This document shows, one piece after another, positions 21,613-21,908 of a stretch of 21,908 bases of DNA (position 1 is its first letter; each line of letters starts with the position of its first letter). The translations under genes were made by a program, and so were the position numbers. A model generated the notes under the pieces. That model had not been told where the DNA came from. It saw only the letters and a list, made by a program, of their open reading frames with translations, and did not search any database. Source of the stretch: a virus; the IMG/VR virus record IMGVR_UViG_3300025168_000771, positions 1-21,908 of that record; one strand, written 5' to 3'.

Positions 21613-21901
21613 TATGAAAAGTCCAAAAGGAAATGTAGTTCCTAATCAATTTATAATTCAGACTAAAACACCAGAAGGCAATAAGGTGGAATATTTTCAA
21701 AGTTATGAAACTTTAATTGCTAAAACAATTTATGACAGTTCAAACTTTGGTGTGGCAGAAACTTTTTTAGATCAAGAATATTATAATTACAGCAGGACCA
21801 CTTCAAAATATTTACATATGTTTTTGTTAGATCGTTTGGGTGGTCCTATAAATTATGATTCATTAATTTACACAAATTTAAACAATAAGGGGGTTCAATG
21901 A
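21599..21901 (+). CDS. 100-aa small phage protein, NQFII...FQSY...YYNYSRTT type
   Basis: It begins MKVINMKSPKGNVVPNQFII, then has EYFQSYETLIAKTIYD, LDQEYYNYSRTTSKYLHMFLLDRLG. The order MK..N.KSP.GN.VPNQFII ... FQSY...IAK ... L D..Y.(D/N)YS.TT.KY...FL matches a small protein I have seen in various phages and mobile elements, without a known function and without an accession I can cite. AAAGGGGG precedes ATG 21599. The stop overlaps the following start as ATGA. Confidence 0.75.
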   Translation: MKVINMKSPKGNVVPNQFIIQTKTPEGNKVEYFQSYETLIAKTIYDSSNFGVAETFLDQEYYNYSRTTSKYLHMFLLDRLGGPINYDSLIYTNLNNKGVQ

Positions 21902-21908
21902 GTAATAC
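21898..21908 (+). CDS. Start of a further rightward gene (cut by window edge)
   Basis: ATG AGT AAT followed by the edge of the window. The AAGGGGG ribosome site 6-7 bases upstream and the ATGA overlap with the preceding stop repeat the arrangement of the two junctions before it. Only three codons are visible, so nothing can be said of the product. Confidence 0.55.

Noticed and set aside
1-21908. Lysogeny genes, defence systems, tRNAs, CRISPR or insertion sequences
   Set aside because: None found by reading both strands; all large frames are accounted for by virion, packaging or small unknown genes.

Overview
The window is part of the genome of a tailed phage with a short-tailed (T7-supergroup, podovirus-like) virion. 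The base composition is AT-rich: two sampled 60-base lines counted by hand gave 15 G+C in the ejection genes (from 7741) and 26 in the capsid gene (from 14161). The tail-fibre motifs (LQIYHDGSNSYVDD, LTNKTLTSPVL) are of a kind common in marine phages. An AT-rich marine bacterial host, for example a SAR11-type alphaproteobacterium, is therefore plausible, but that is inference. I see no tRNA, rRNA, CRISPR array, insertion sequence, integrase or RNA polymerase gene here.

Layout. Almost everything is one leftward (minus-strand) late operon, read from 20984 down to position 1. In order it holds: a small Cys/His protein, terminase small subunit, a 60-aa unknown, terminase large subunit, seven very small genes (several strongly basic), portal, a Bbp19-like protein, a 35-aa membrane peptide, scaffold, major capsid protein, a probable decoration protein, a post-capsid hairpin, tail adaptor (gp11-like), tail nozzle (gp12-like) carrying nested repeat domains, a GNAT-fold gp13-like protein, and the internal ejection proteins. 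The ejection set is gp14-like, gp15-like and a gp16-equivalent apparently split into two coupled genes. A terminator follows, then a tail-fibre gene that runs off the left edge (643 codons visible). Most junctions are TAATG or ATGA overlaps or gaps of a few bases with AAGGAG-type ribosome sites, so translation is tightly coupled.

A divergent control region (about 20985-21148) separates this operon from a short rightward set of small genes (21149 to the right edge). It holds a leftward extended -10 promoter (TGATATAAT), a rightward promoter with a perfect TTGACA -35 box, and two tandem palindromes of the form TGAYC-N5-GRTCA. These lie over and just downstream of the rightward -10 region and look like operators. 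The rightward genes are 54-100 aa, of unknown function, chained by ATGA overlaps, and mostly carry an unusual AAGGGGG ribosome site.

The most unusual parts are the tiny-gene cassette between terminase and portal, in which four proteins end in nearly the same hexapeptide; an open -1 frame running 34 codons past the scaffold stop; a nozzle repeat domain apparently inserted inside another copy of itself; the split gp16; and the paired operators. Several genes are too short for standard gene finders and were found by reading the strand directly (51, 42, 12, 56, 35 and 54 aa).
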